The position numbers and the translations under genes were made by a program. Shown here in pieces: positions 52,667-63,923 of a stretch of DNA of 64,000 nucleotides (the first letter of the stretch is position 1; every line of letters starts with the position of its first letter). The stretch spans positions 2,046,001 through 2,110,000 of the forward strand of contig JAWWNJ010000020.1 of the NCBI GenBank assembly GCA_037176885.1, read 5' to 3'. The DNA is from Favolaschia claudopus. Lineage: Eukaryota > Basidiomycota > Agaricomycetes > Agaricales > Mycenaceae. The notes below the pieces were generated by a model that saw only the letters and a program-made list of their open reading frames with translations, was not told the DNA's origin and searched no databases.

Positions 52667-54540
52667 GCGTGGTCAAGTTCCGTCAAGCGCGAAGCCATGT
52701 CAGGTTCGGCCTACAAAACTGGTCAAAACCACTTATATTTTATTCTGCGAGTGTCAGTGGCAATATTAAGATGCCCACACATCGACAATGGATGCGCACT
52801 TGAACAACTCACTGTAAGCTATGGTGCCGTTCACTTAACCACCACCAAAGTTGTACAAGTCCCAAATCAGCCGAACGCCGAAATTTGTTTTCCGTATACC
52901 CCTCTGTCGCCTCCAGAAAAACACTTTCAGTACCTCTGATGCTTGATAGTGCTCTACCAATAGTGGGACACACGTTTACACTCTCAGACAAAATGTTCCG
53001 ACTCGGAAGGATTTGGCTACTGGCACAGTTTGTTTCAAACCATGCGACCCAAACATGACATTCAATCGAAGTTATACGCCCTGGGGCACCGTCGGAAGTG
53101 TGCTCTTAAACAGATAAACCCTACCAGTGCATAATTCTCGAGCTTACGGCCGGTAGGGACAGAGTTGAGGCATGCAGTCCCAATTTGTGGGGTGGTCAAA
53201 TTTATACCTCACTCAGTTTTAAAGGTAAATCCCTCTAGCCAAAAGTTTCCGCTTGGGAAAAGGAGTGTTTTATGGCGGTCAATGTGTCGCTTTAATCAAA
53301 TCAGTAGAATTTTTGAAATTTGACTAAAAACTGCTAAGAATCACAGTTCGAGAGGGAAAAAATTGGTGGAGTAAAAACTTTTTAAGGTGTAAAAAGTAAA
53401 AGTCGGCGCTCGGGTATCGGCGTTAAAAGCTCGGTGGGTAAACTTTCGGCGCAAGCCATCGACAACGATATTAAATCTTGAGGTGAGCAGAGGTGAGCAG
53501 AAAAAGTTTCGGCGCTCTTGAGGTGGCCGTGCAGCGACATCATGATTGCTGAGCCAAGCCGGTCGGCATGACTTCCGCCGTGTCAGTGCTGTCCGCACAC
53601 GCACAACAGCGCCGAGTAAGGGCCGACAGCTGAGGCCGAAGAGGAGGTGGAGGACACTTGCCTGCATTGAATATCTAAACTCGGAGACAGCATAACGAGG
53701 TAGAATTCACGAAATCAAAATTGGGTCTTGATGGGTAAGAGTAGAGGTAGAACGGAATCCAAGTAGTGGATAGAGGAGGGGAGGAAGGCCGAGGTGTAAG
53801 GAGTACACAACAGGGTGGGGTAGGGCGGTACGAAGGTAAGAGAGCAGTCCTTTTATTATGTCACAATCAAAGCCTTGCGCCCCAGATCAAAGATAAGGGG
53901 TTGGGTGGTGCAATATTAGCTTCGAGAAATGAACTGAATAAAAAGACTAAAGTACAAAGAGAATATACTATGCTATTTATACTGCCACAGACCGTGTGAA
54001 CAATCAATCACAGTCATCGCACCCATACAGCCTTTTCAATGTAAAGAAGGAAACCATATGGAGAATGACTCATCATCACACGAACTGTGATGATTCAATG
54101 ATAATCAATGCTTGTCAATAGTGCGGGTCTGCTCGGCAAACCACCAAAAAATGTCGAAATCAAACCGATATCAGTGATTTGAAGGTGCCGACAGCTCCCC
54201 GACACTCCTGATGGCATCAAAACATCCTCGGCTACTGCGCCGCCGACAATGCCGAACACTCGCGGGTCTTGCGGGTCTACCCGAACGGGTATGCGGTATT
54301 GCGCGGGTCAACACAGCGCCAACCCGTACCCGGACCCGTTCGACCCTCGGGTACAAACCCGCGAGTAGACCCGCGACCGTGTTAAACCCTAAAGAGGACG
54401 AGGGTACAAACGCGTGAAGAGCCCTTCACGCGGCTTACAGACTATATACTACGTTGCTAACGACACTGCCCAACCCGTACCGTTCCGCCGCCACCGCAAC
54501 ACCCGCGCATCATGCGCGTTCCGTATACCCGAATACCGCT
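52667..54540. other. No gene seen
   Basis: Only short frames. A stretch at 54260-54380 is rich in alternating ACCCG/CGGGT (for example TACCCGAACGGGTA), a degenerate palindromic repeat. No protein family recognised. Confidence 0.5.
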
Positions 54541-54542
54541 AA

Positions 54543-54930
54543 CACGTTACTTTTCACGTGCTCGGCTCCTTGTGTTTTCATGTACTACAAGCTTAAGCAC
54601 CCCGCCTTCGGCAGGGCCGGCTCGCTGCGCTCGCGTCCCTCCCTACGGCTGGTGCACAGCTTGTCGGGGCTCCGCCCCAAACCCCGCGTGCTTTTTTCTT
54701 GCTGGATTGCGTGCCCTCGGCGCCGCACTACCGCTCGCTGCACTCGCGGTGCGCGGCGCCGTCGGGAAAGTTCGTGGGAACCGGGAGCAACATCTCGACA
54801 TCCGGCAGCGACATCTCGACATGGTCCCGTGGTTTCCTGTCAAAGTCACGTTACTTTTCACGTGAGCTGATCCTTGTGTTTTCATGTATAGGATTAAACT
54901 GCCACATCTGCACAAAAGTTTTGATGGACA
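54543..54930. repeat. Left GC-rich inverted-repeat block
   Basis: AAGCTTAAGCACCCCGCC at 54589 and GCCACATCTGCACAAA at about 54900 occur inverted at 59464-59482 and about 59016-59033. Within the block CACGTTACTTTTCACGTG and CCTTGTGTTTTCATGTA occur twice as a direct repeat (54543-54584 and 54847-54888). The centre has GGCTCGCTGCGCTCGCG-type palindromes. With the right block it forms long terminal repeats of a composite unit that encloses the gag-only LTR element. Confidence 0.65.
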
Positions 54931-55215
54931 TACTGTGGACTCAAATAACCGCGGATTCCTGTCAAACCTGGATAGGTTTCTAGCGATACATCGAAACATG
55001 TACTCTGATTATCTTCAGGAATTTAAACGAGCCGGGGATGGAGGAGTGAGGATGCCGGCGAGCGAGGCAAAAACGGTACATCTGAACAAAAAATTGGCAG
55101 GGGGTTGGCGGTGCATCAATTTTGATCCGTAAACGACCTTCGATTTTTCTGTGAGCTCAGACGAGCGCGAAATATTCTGAAAAACCGGGCGAACTACTCA
55201 AGAGTATCATGGAAA

Positions 55216-58200
55216 TGTGACGGATGCGAAAAGAATCGAGATCCGCCACACGGAGAAGCTTAGTGAGCGAACCGAAATGACTGTTGTAAGCTTTGGATTC
55301 ACCAAGGAATTCTATCTACTACAGCTCGACTTTTATATTCTACAGCAAGGTAAGACAAATGCGGAATGAAGTCATCCATGAGCAAATAAAAATGGAGGGG
55401 TAGGAGGGAAGTGGAGTATGTTTGAGTGAGATACGGTCACGGGATTATCCAGGAGAAATGATATCGTTACATACGCCCTGCAGGTTGTCGCGTAGACAAT
55501 CTAAAAACAATCCTCCTCCAACAAAAAGTCCTCCTCGGGGATGAAGCCACCCGGGAGCGATATATCACCAGTCATGCGACCCTCCGCAATAACTGGGTCA
55601 CTGAGCGGTTCAACGGCTGCTTCGCCTTTCCCAAACTCCGCGATACAGCGTGGATCTGGAGGTGACGATTCGCGGAACCAGGAATTGCATGCTCTGGATC
55701 ATCGCTTCTGCAGCCAGCGTCACGATGCGAAGGAATGGTTTCGCCATGGGGGTGTTCGTGAGGCGTAGACGGCTGGGAAATGAACGGGTCAAACCCGTCG
55801 GCGCGGATGATGCAAGAAGTGAGCGGGGTGAGGCGAGTTCGGGAGGAAAATGGTGTCGGAGAGGGAAAGATGGTTGGCAAGGAGTTGGATGAAGTAGAAG
55901 ATGGTGTGGGTGAGCTGGGATCGACGGCCAAGGCCAGGCGGCTTGGTTCTTCATCGCCGTCCACAGCAAAGTCACGTAATGACGTGCGGGGTTCAATCTC
56001 GCAGCTCTGTTCCGCAATCAGTGGCTGTCCGCTTGACAGCTCTTCGACTTCGCTCTTGCCTTTCACCTTCATCTCAACGTCTGACTCGACGTCGACACAA
56101 TGGCTCAACTCCACATCGCTATAGCACGGCTCGACGCCTGCTATTCCAACGCTACAAGCGCTCACCACAAATGGTTCAAACGGCGTGTCATTGACAACGT
56201 CGTCTTCGCTCGAATCAACATAGTCCGAGTCCGTATATTTCAACGGGAAGTCGACAAACCGCTCGAAAATTTCATTTCTCGTACTCTCGCCCTCCTCGAC
56301 TTCCATTGAGAAGGCGATTGACCCTACATATAGGGTTTCCAAGACGTCCGAAGGAGCATACAAGGAATCATAGTCCAAATTCACCCCGTGAGTTTGGAGC
56401 CCAGTTTCTGGATGATTATTCTCATAATCATCAGCGGCTTGTTCATTCGACTCGTCAGAGGCGTTATTAACACGCCCTCCGTTCTCAAGTTCAGGTTTGA
56501 CTTGAGCTTCAGAGCTATCTTCGACATTATCGTCGACAAAATCCTCGGCATTCTCACTGAGAATACCAGCGGTGTCGCACTCTGAATCAGAGTTCAACGC
56601 TACAAGCCTTTCCGCGTCTTCAGCGCCAGCAACAACCTTTCTCCAACTGGAGGTTTCTGGGTCCAATTTTTGATGCCATAATTCGATCTGAACATCGTCA
56701 CGAAGACTCATCCAGAGAGTGATAACCTTTTCCTGGTTTTCAGGTAGGCCAAACATCGTCCAAAATTGTTCTATTTCAGCAATATGCTCTATTACTGACT
56801 TGTTGCCCTGATGACAGCGCGCGAGTTCGTCTCGCTGTCGCAAGCGGGAATCCCTCGGGAAGCAATAATTAAGCAATTCAAAGAAGAATTTGGTTAAGGT
56901 CCACTTCCGTTCATATTTAACAGCCTTGCGCTGATAAAATTCAGCAGCCTTTCCTTCAAGGAAATAACTGATGAAGAAGATTTGATCTTCTTCAGGTACT
57001 TTGCCCATTTGCACGTACGTCGTGCTCTCGCGAACAAATTTCAGATACAGATATGGATCCACAGATCCGTCGTATTTGTTCGGTTCAATGGGCTTCAACC
57101 GCATTCTAGGTTCATTGGATCGCCTAGATTTCCGTTTAGAGGTACGCCGGCTTTTCATTCGCCTCCGTTTTGAACTCGACGATGACCCTCCGACCCAAGT
57201 TCATCAGCGTCGCTCGACAAATCCGATTCGGAAATGGAATCGGTTGAAGAGGAACTGGACGAAGAATTGGACGAAGATGGCGACGAGTCGTGCCCAGTCG
57301 CACGGCGAATGGTCTGCTCGAGGAGTCCTCCGGCAGGAAATCTCCCGGGAAACGGTCCCTTCTTGACCTTGTGCGGGCGAGGGTTGGATTCCTTCGATTT
57401 CTTCGAAGCTTTCCCTGTGCGCATGTGTTCTTCAATACCATTGATCACAGCGCGCTTAGCCTGATTCACCTTTACAGGCTTCGACTCGGAATCTAATTCC
57501 TTGAGTCGTTTTTGCAAACTCTTGATCTCTCGGATCGTTCTTTGGTCTGCGCAGACGCTTTACGCTCTCGAGTACGAGGCGTTGAGTTTGAATCTCGGTC
57601 TGAATCGGAATTTTCATCCGATTCAACCTGGACATGTTTGCGAGAGTTCTTAGACTTCTCAGCACGGCGAACGCGCAAGCGTTCGATGTCCTTCTTTGAA
57701 AGTCCAATCTCATGTGAGCTTTCCTTCTTGTCTCTATTCTTAGCGACAAGATTCTCATCCTTCTTCCCAGAAGAATGTCCACTGCTATGCCTTTTAGCAG
57801 AGGTTTTCGGTAACTTCACCGAATTAAATGATGATTTCTCATTGAACTCATCGTCAGATACCTTTGTTGTCAAAGGTTCTGCGTTTGAAATGCCCGAAAG
57901 CTCGGATTGAGCTTGGCTCAAATGTTCCGCCATGCGCCAATACTCAAGTGCAATACGACGATATTCATCAGGATTCATCTCCTGATCCTTACGCGTTGCG
58001 GACACAGTCGCTTCAGCGGAATGAACAGAATTAATTACATTGTTATTCAAGCATGAGCTCGCGTTTTCTCGGTGCGTTCTCGCCGTTTTACTATCTACCT
58101 GCGTCCAGGTAACTAATTCCTCATCGCTAACATCGATGAGGCTAAATTTTACGTTGCGCTCGGGCGACGAAACTGGCGAGATTTTAACACCCGAGGGCGT

Positions 58201-58941
58201 CCGACCAGCAACACCTGTCCCCATTGAAGGAGAAGGCGAAGCGGCAACTACCCGGCTATACAATAGCTCGGGCGAAACGGGGCGAGACCGATGGTCAACG
58301 CTACGAGCGGAATGCTCGGGAGACACCACCTCGAGTGAGGCGGGATAACCCACTTCGAATGAAGTAGGGTGCAACTTGGGTACACCCAAAGTCGAACGCA
58401 GAGCGGGATGCTCGCGGGGGCCGAAGCGCCCAGGAGCGCGATGCTCCGAAGAAAACGAAGTTTGCTTACTACGTTCATGTCGATTTCCGGAAGAAATAGA
58501 ATTTGCCTGAGGCATAGTAAGAGCAGCAGAGGGGCGTCCAGAGTGAGACATTATGAAACAGCTTGATGAAACACTCGAAGATAGAAAACTTGATGAGAGG
58601 GTTTGTCGTCGAAGTCGGTAGCGGCGGTTGATCAGACCACGGGAAACCAGAGCAGACGGCGACAGAAGCAAGAGAGTCAAAAAGATGTGACGGATGCGAA
58701 AAGAATCGAGATCCGCCACACGGAGAAGCTTAGTGAGCGAACCGAAATGACTGTTGTAAGCTTTAGATTCACCAAGGAATTCTATCTACTACAGCTCGAT
58801 TTTTATATTCTACAGCAAGGTAAGACAAATGCGGAATGAAGTCATCCATGAGCAAATAAAAATGGAGGGGTAGGAGGGAAGTGGAGTATGTTTGAGTGAG
58901 ATACGGTCACGGGATTATCCAGGAGAAATGATATCGTTACA
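55216..58941 (-). mobile_element. Gag-only LTR retrotransposon, 3.7 kb, TSD GGAAA
   Basis: 256-bp LTRs at 55216-55471 and 58686-58941 (plus-strand ends TGTGACGG and GTTACA) are nearly identical, with two substitutions noticed. GGAAA duplicates at 55211-55215 and 58942-58946 prove the insertion boundaries. The LTR contains a TATA-like AATATAAAAATC on the minus strand. The internal region encodes only Gag in three overlapping frames; no protease, reverse transcriptase or integrase is visible, so it depends on a helper Gypsy-type element. Confidence 0.9.
55572..58551 (-). pseudogene. Gypsy-type Gag of the LTR element, two frameshifts
   Basis: The start MSHSGRPSAALTMPQANSIS at 58551 leads through a long Ser/Arg-rich region and a helical segment (YRRIALEYWRMAEHLSQAQS). 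After a frame change near 57525 it continues as REIKSLQKRLKELDSESKPV (coiled coil). After another near 57180 it enters the capsid-like core: LKPIEPNKYDGSVDPYLYLK, EDQIFFISYFLEGKAAEFYQ, WTLTKFFFELLNYCFPRDSR and IEHIAEIEQFWTMFGLPEN, the Retrotrans_gag pattern of agaricomycete Gypsy elements. The C-terminus is acidic and Ser/Pro-rich with no CCHC zinc knuckle. Because the LTRs are nearly identical, the two shifts are recent or are base-calling errors. Confidence 0.8.
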
Positions 58942-58946
58942 GGAAA

Positions 58947-59686
58947 TGTCCTGGATTAATTTGAGAAGCCCAAGCCAAACCGCGATCTCGCCAGATCGAA
59001 TTTATGCAGATGTAGGTGTTTGTGCAGATGTGGCAGTTTAATAGTATAGCATGTGTTTTCATGTATAGCAAATGTATAGGATGTATTTCGTGGTTGCGGA
59101 GGCCCAGATCGGCCTATACAAAACAAAATTAGGCTCGGAGAGGTACACACAATTTCGATTTTTGACTCGAAAATTTTGGCCACAGTATCCTACTTATACT
59201 TGAAAAGAGGGCCAGGCCATCAGTCGCGTGACTTTTGACAGAAAGTCACGGGGTTTTGTCGACATCCTGCAACCGGCTGTCGAGATGTTGAAACTCACAC
59301 GCGGTCCCCGGCGCCGCGCGCCGGCGAGTGCAGCGAGCGGCAGTGCGGCGCCGCGGGCACGGAATCCAGCAAAAAAATCCGCGCGGGGTTTGGGGCAAAG
59401 CCCCGACAAGCTGTGCACCCGCCGTAGGGAGGGACGCGAGCGCAGCGAGCCGGCCCTGCCGAAGGCGGGGTGCTTAAGCTTGTCTTAGTCTATAATAAAA
59501 GAGAGTACGGGACCGAAGGTCCCGTGACAATTCACGTGGATTTTCAGGTGACTTTTCGCACGATGCCGCCGCAAGCTGTGCGACTGCCGTAGGTGCGGTG
59601 CGAGCGCAGCGAGTCCATCGCGCCGAAGGCGGGGAGCCAAAGCTTGTCACATCAATGAGGAAGTGTGGCTCAAGCTTGGGCAACCC
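58947..59686. repeat. Right GC-rich inverted-repeat block and flank
   Basis: 59012-59483 is related in inverse orientation to 54543-54930 (GTGCAGATGTGGCAGTTTAA at about 59022; GGCGGGGTGCTTAAGCTTG ending 59482). A second related segment follows at 59560-59645 (GCGAGCGCAGCGAGTC.., GGCGGGGAGCCAAAGCTTGTC), suggesting a family of such ends. No gene. Confidence 0.6.
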
Positions 59687-61085
59687 TTAGAGAGTCAGGA
59701 TTTCAATTGCGACATCCCGATGGGGCAATCGTAGATCAAGACATTCCTCCCTCTCTGCGTCATCATTGTGCCCTGCCTTGCTACCCAACAAAAACATCCG
59801 GTTACCAACAGTAACAAAAGATTGCAAATCAAGCTCCAGATTCCACAGGTCATGGCTAAGATTGACCCGGCATATCCTCCGCAGCGGGATGGCGTACACC
59901 CAGACCTCTGGTACCAGGGTGTCTTCTGGGTGGGTATGAGGCACCCATGTAACAAGCACAACGACCGGAGGGAAGTGCGGTGGTGTTATTGTGTTGGTGA
60001 GGTGCCAATGCATCATGCGTGGAAAGTCGCCTAGCGTTTCGGTTGCAGACCGCATTGTCAGCGTGGTAGTATCGAAAAGAACTACTGTAGCCTTCTGTAT
60101 GACTGAAACGTAACGCGTAACGGAGGGCTGTTTCTGCTGACAAATCACCTATATATGGTGAGTCTCCTTCCTTAAAAGGGTGATTTGTAAGCCGTTTCAG
60201 CCGTTTCAGCCTGTAACGGTCCAAAATTGGTTTCAGTCATACAGAGCGGTACAGTATGGTTGCAGCCGAAAGATCAACCGGCTGCACAAAGTTTAGTAGA
60301 GATATAGGCCTGAAGCAAGGGTGATCGTGCCTCTGTATTCTTCACCCATCCTTGGGTCAGCACTGTCGGTCGCTCCGTCATCGATGGGGGAAGCTTGGAG
60401 TCCATAGCCTAACGGTGGGATTCCATCGGAATGTGCTTGGTCGATGGTGGTCCAAGTCCAATTGAAATGGTCATCTAAAGTTGCGATTGAGAATGTGGAT
60501 ATAAAGGAAGCGTCGTCCTCGTAACGCGTCCTGCCGCCAAACACAAAGAGCCGGTTATTAATTGCGACCATGGTCGCCGATAACCGAGGGAGAATGGGGG
60601 GCCCAGTTACAGAAACAAACCGCCAGATGAGCGAGTCGAGATCAACAACAATCAACGCCCTGTGGGTGCTTCATAGAGCTCGTCAAACCCACCAAAAAGA
60701 AGCATATATTTGCTGGAATTCCAAGTCATGATAGCGCTGGCGGCCTCGGCAAGCGCTGGAAGCGTCTTAAGCGGCATTGCGCTTGCAGTCCCACCGGAAG
60801 CAAAGCGTAGTAAGGGCTGTGTAAGAGAATTTGAGCTGCAATTATGATGCATCCTGGACCACAGAAATACGCACACTGAGTGAGATTGGTCCACGAAATT
60901 GACTGTAGATCCAGATAAGTAGTGAAGGTCTGATGTTGGCTGAAAGGTTTTATCGTATGGTCGCACGCCCCCATAGCTGTAAACGTGTTGCGTTTGACTA
61001 TCGGTCGCATCATTGATGGGACCTCCTTGGTGGTGTTTAGGCCGAGCGCACCATAGATATCCTGAGGGGCGGCAGGGGTTGCCAT
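59687..61085 (-). pseudogene. Kelch-repeat protein gene, interrupted by a MITE
   Basis: Kelch blades are readable on the minus strand: QTQHVYSYGGVRPYDKTFQP, YMLLFGGFDELYEAPTGRAL, IVVDLDSLIWRFVSVTGPPI and LPRLSATMVAINNRLFVFGG (hydrophobic-GG-x-W pattern). Beyond the MITE follow KATVVLFDTTTLTMRSATET, PEVWVYAIP, VNLSHDLWNLELDLQSFVTV and GNRMFLLGSK, ending at 59687. The MITE at 60100-60239 falls in the coding region and brings stops. The ATG at 61085 opens MATPAAPQDIYGALGLNTTK, nearly the start of the KH-element protein; joining this to the first blade needs a frame change near 61020-61040. Kelch propellers mediate protein binding; the partner is unknown. Confidence 0.65.
60100..60239. mobile_element. 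Mariner-type MITE, 140 bp, TA-flanked, in kelch gene
   Basis: The ends TGACTGAAAC and GTTTCAGTCA are flanked by TA (60098-60099 and 60240-60241). The interior has a second inverted pair, AAATCACC and GGTGATTT. Confidence 0.75.
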
Positions 61086-61111
61086 AGCAAGGGAGGTGTG
61101 AGGTCGATGGT
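61075..61111 (-). repeat. 37-bp start-codon segment shared with the KH LTR element
   Basis: Identical, base for base, to 28483-28519 and to the mirrored left-arm segment. It covers 26 bp before ATG plus ATGGCAACCCC. The following eight codons are also alike (PA-A/V-PQD-I/L-Y). Confidence 0.85.
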
Positions 61112-61142
61112 TAATGAGTATTCGCGTAACTGATTGGCTGGT

Positions 61143-61440
61143 TGGGCTTGGAGCGGGCTTAACTTGAAATGAGGGTCAATGGTGATTCCATGAGTATAGT
61201 ACGCGTCAACAGCGCTCACCAACGCTCGTTGGTCAAGTAGAATATCTCGAATGACGGGAAGATCCGCTGAACCGAACAGCTCATTGCCCTACGCACACCG
61301 TCGCACAGCATCAACTGGGATGAATGCAGGAATTTGTAGATAATGAATGCACCAACCTGGTCCAAGAGATTTTCAATGGCGGCCAAGAAGTCGCCGCACA
61401 CTTGTAATACTTGCCGTTGCTGAGCAGCTCACCCCCTCCC
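61143..61440 (-). CDS. Partial gene of unknown function upstream of kelch gene
   Basis: Minus-strand reading QRQVLQVCGDFLAAIENLLD, an intron of about 90 bp (GTTGGTGC.. to GCGTAG), then GNELFGSADLPVIRDILLDQ, RALVSAVDAYYTHGITIDPH and FKLSPLQAQPANQLREYSL. It looks like real protein but I do not recognise it. It may be the 3' end of a neighbouring gene, or 5' exons of the kelch gene. Confidence 0.35.
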
Positions 61441-62029
61441 CGGACACGTCACGTGAATTTCCTTTTTCGGTGGCAGTTTCGTCTATGGAGTCATTGCAGG
61501 GGAAAAAATGCATAACTACCTCAGTTAACAGTTCAGATAGGGTAAATGAAGGTTTGAGAGCGAAAACAGCGACGATATGAAGGGTACAATGGTAAAATAG
61601 TGTCCGGGAGCGACAACATGGGCTGGTGATACAGCATATGATTTTACACATCCCATGGAGGCGTTTGTCTAGTGGTTGCGGAGGTTGCCTCCATATCCTT
61701 CTGTTGCGCGGAATGCCCGGGGTTCGATTTTGGCAGGGCGTAGCAAAATTTCCTTTTATGGAATTCTCTTCCCCTTTTTGTCGTGCTTCATTTTCGCTTC
61801 GGCAGTCCTACAGTGTAGTAACGCTCGATGGTGATCAGCTTTGATGTTTTTGATCTCTGCCCGGCAAATGTATCGCAAAAATTCCAAGGTTCTTCAGGCA
61901 ACTACCAGAAGATACAACAAGTCGATATACAATAAAGCTATGGCCAGCTTTAACTTGAAATGTAGTACGACGATCGAAACAAAATATTGATCTTAAATGT
62001 TATAATTCTGGCTTCTTGGTGAACGCATG
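61441..62029. other. Non-coding, with a tRNA-like box
   Basis: No protein gene seen. The tRNA-like sequence at about 61659-61745 is listed separately. Confidence 0.4.
61659..61745 (+). tRNA. tRNA-like sequence or tRNA pseudogene
   Basis: An A-box-like TTTGTCTAGTGGTTG (61664) and a B-box-like GGTTCGATTTT (61721) are spaced about 57 bp apart, as in pol III promoters, followed by a T-rich tail. Acceptor and T stems do not pair well, so this is probably degenerate or a SINE head. Confidence 0.25.
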
Positions 62030-62426
62030 TTACACGTTACTTTTCTCATTTGGCTCGTCCTCCTCGTCCTCATCCTCATCATCCACGACCGGCAGCTTCG
62101 ATTTCTTGCCCAATTTCGGCTTCGGGGGCAGGTCTTTCTTCTTCAAACCAGTTTCCTGCAGCTTGGAGCATTCGGAAGTCCAGTTCTCGACCGCAGCATT
62201 GTGCTGGTGCTTCATCTCAGCCCACTCCTGCTCAATCTCTGCTCGCAGCTCCTTCCTTCGCTCCCGCTCGACCCTCTTCCCTCATTAGGATGAGGGGGAA
62301 GTCTCGATCCGCGGACTCGCGCATGAACTGCACGAGTGCCCACTCCGTGACGATGGGGACTTTTTGCTGCTTTTGGTTTGCTTCTCGAATACTTTGACCA
62401 CCTTGTACTCGTCGAGATAGTGTCAT
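62030..62426 (-). pseudogene. Repeat-associated small protein, one frameshift
   Basis: MTLSRRVQGGQSIREANQKQ (62426) leads to VPIVTEWALVQFMRESADRD and FPLIL. After a one-base shift near 62285 it continues VERERRKELRAEIEQEWAEM, KHQHNAAVENWTSECSKLQE and KDLPPKPKLGKKSKLPVVDD, with an acidic end at 62030. The pattern E-W-x5-F-M-x5-R-x-F-P-L followed by R-rich helix and K-P-K-x3-K recalls small proteins repeated in basidiomycete genomes, usually near DNA transposases. Function unknown. Confidence 0.55.
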
Positions 62427-62429
62427 CGT

Positions 62430-63130
62430 GTTTGAATGACAATTGCGAGATATTTTTGGGCTTGCCTATGTAGGGTGGCGGGCTTGACGCGCTCCCGCTC
62501 GTACTCCGCCAGTGCCGCTGCTACTATTCTTTTCGTCGACTCTTCTCATGGGCTTTGACCCGGTCGGACTTTGCGCGGTACACATGAGAACTATAAAGAC
62601 AGCAAAGATTGGCCAGAGAAGACGGAGAGAGGTGACAAACAGACGCGTCAACAAACAGCTGTCACGCTTCCACGTGCATGATCTTGTCCATTTCCGTTCG
62701 ACCGCATCTTTGGCCAGATCCTCTCACATATGCGCTAGGAAACATAGCAAATATCAAGATCTTTTGACCAGAATTTGTTCTGAGGCAAAAAAGTTCCCCC
62801 GTTGCGCAGGATCCCCGATAAGAAAGTCACCAATTCCTTGATTTCTCACGGATTGACACAAAAGAGTAATACTCATTGTCTTTCTGCATCCCAAATTAAT
62901 ACAGTAGGTAGAGTAGTGCTAACGTGAGGCATAGAGTCCCGAACTAATTGACGAGTCTGCGGTCAACGGGTGTGACGAAAGAAAAATAATCACCATCGAC
63001 CCCTCCTTCCCCATTGAGCCTTACTACACTGTACCACATGCTATGAGGTTTTAGACACCACGCCTTGTTTCTTTTGGTTTCCCCCTTGATTTCCATGCCA
63101 AGGAAGCCAGGTGTCCTCACACCTTAGCTT
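62430..63130. other. No gene seen
   Basis: Only short frames without motif; no repeats noted. Confidence 0.4.
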
Positions 63131-63149
63131 GAGAGTTTATAGGTTTTAA

Positions 63150-63430
63150 TTCCAGACCTTTTGATGGTGTTATCTTAGTTTTTTCTGGTGATTTCTTTCA
63201 GCTTCCGCCTGTACAACAGACTCCTTTATATATGCCAGTTGTTTCCAATCTTCGTAGTAAAAAATCCAATGAACGTCAATATCTGGCTCGATTGGGTAGA
63301 CTGTCCTGGAAGCAGATCGACACTTAACTGAACAAAACAGAATGAAAGCTGACTTGCAATATGCCGAAGCCGTTTTGCATCTGCGTAAAAGGCAATGCCG
63401 CTATTATTATTCAATTCACGAGTCATGAAA
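63150..63430 (+). pseudogene. Helitron-type PIF1-like helicase fragment
   Basis: Plus-strand reading FDGVILVFSGDFFQLPPVQQ, TPLYMPVVSNLRSKKSNERQ and YLARLGRLSWKQIDT has the PIF1 signature GDFFQLPPV and the family's L-W-x-x-I-x-T. Stops follow (after IDT and within the next block), then weak similarity to a C-terminal helicase segment (TCNMPKPFCICVKGNAA shifted). It is a degraded piece of a Rep-Hel Helitron protein; no Rep domain or Helitron ends were found. Confidence 0.6.
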
Positions 63431-63510
63431 TCTATGATTTCGCCTGTTGGTCTACATAACTCTCTCGGCCTAAGAGATTTTTTTTCGGCAGATCTACTGA
63501 CTCAAGAGGC

Positions 63511-63798
63511 CTTTCAAGTACCAGCGTTAGAGGTAGAATGCGAGTGGGAGTGGGAATAGGGTTTTCCGGATGAGGTAAGCTGGGTCCGATTGCGAGCGAG
63601 ATGAGCTTCAGCGACAATATCTTCACCCCCGTGATTCGGATTATAGGCTGCGAAGGTGTTCCGAGCAGCCTGGATAAGCGAATCAGAACGCTGAAGATCA
63701 GAGCGTTCCCAAGCATTGATGGCATTGACCATGGACTGGACATCGCGCTGGGGGGACTCGTGCTGCAGGATAGTGATGATGGGTTATAGGCCCATAAC
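63511..63798 (-). pseudogene. Start of another Copia element: primer site and Gag N-terminus
   Basis: On the minus strand GGTTATGGGCC (about 63788-63798) follows TCCAACA, an LTR-like end, and then a gag-like frame: QRDVQSMVNAINAWERSDLQ, RSDSLIQAARNTFAAYNPNH and HLARNRTQLTSSGKPYSHSH, stopping at about 63514. The LTR would lie at 63799 and beyond; its far end is not identified. The rest of pol is missing, replaced by the Helitron fragment. Confidence 0.6.
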
Positions 63799-63923
63799 CT
63801 GTTGGATATCGATACCGGGGCAGCGACGCGCAGAGGCGGGATGAGTGCAAAAGAAAAAAAAAATCGATGATTTCTATCACTAGTTTACATGAGGTTATCG
63901 CGTGTTGAACGCGGATCTACAGT

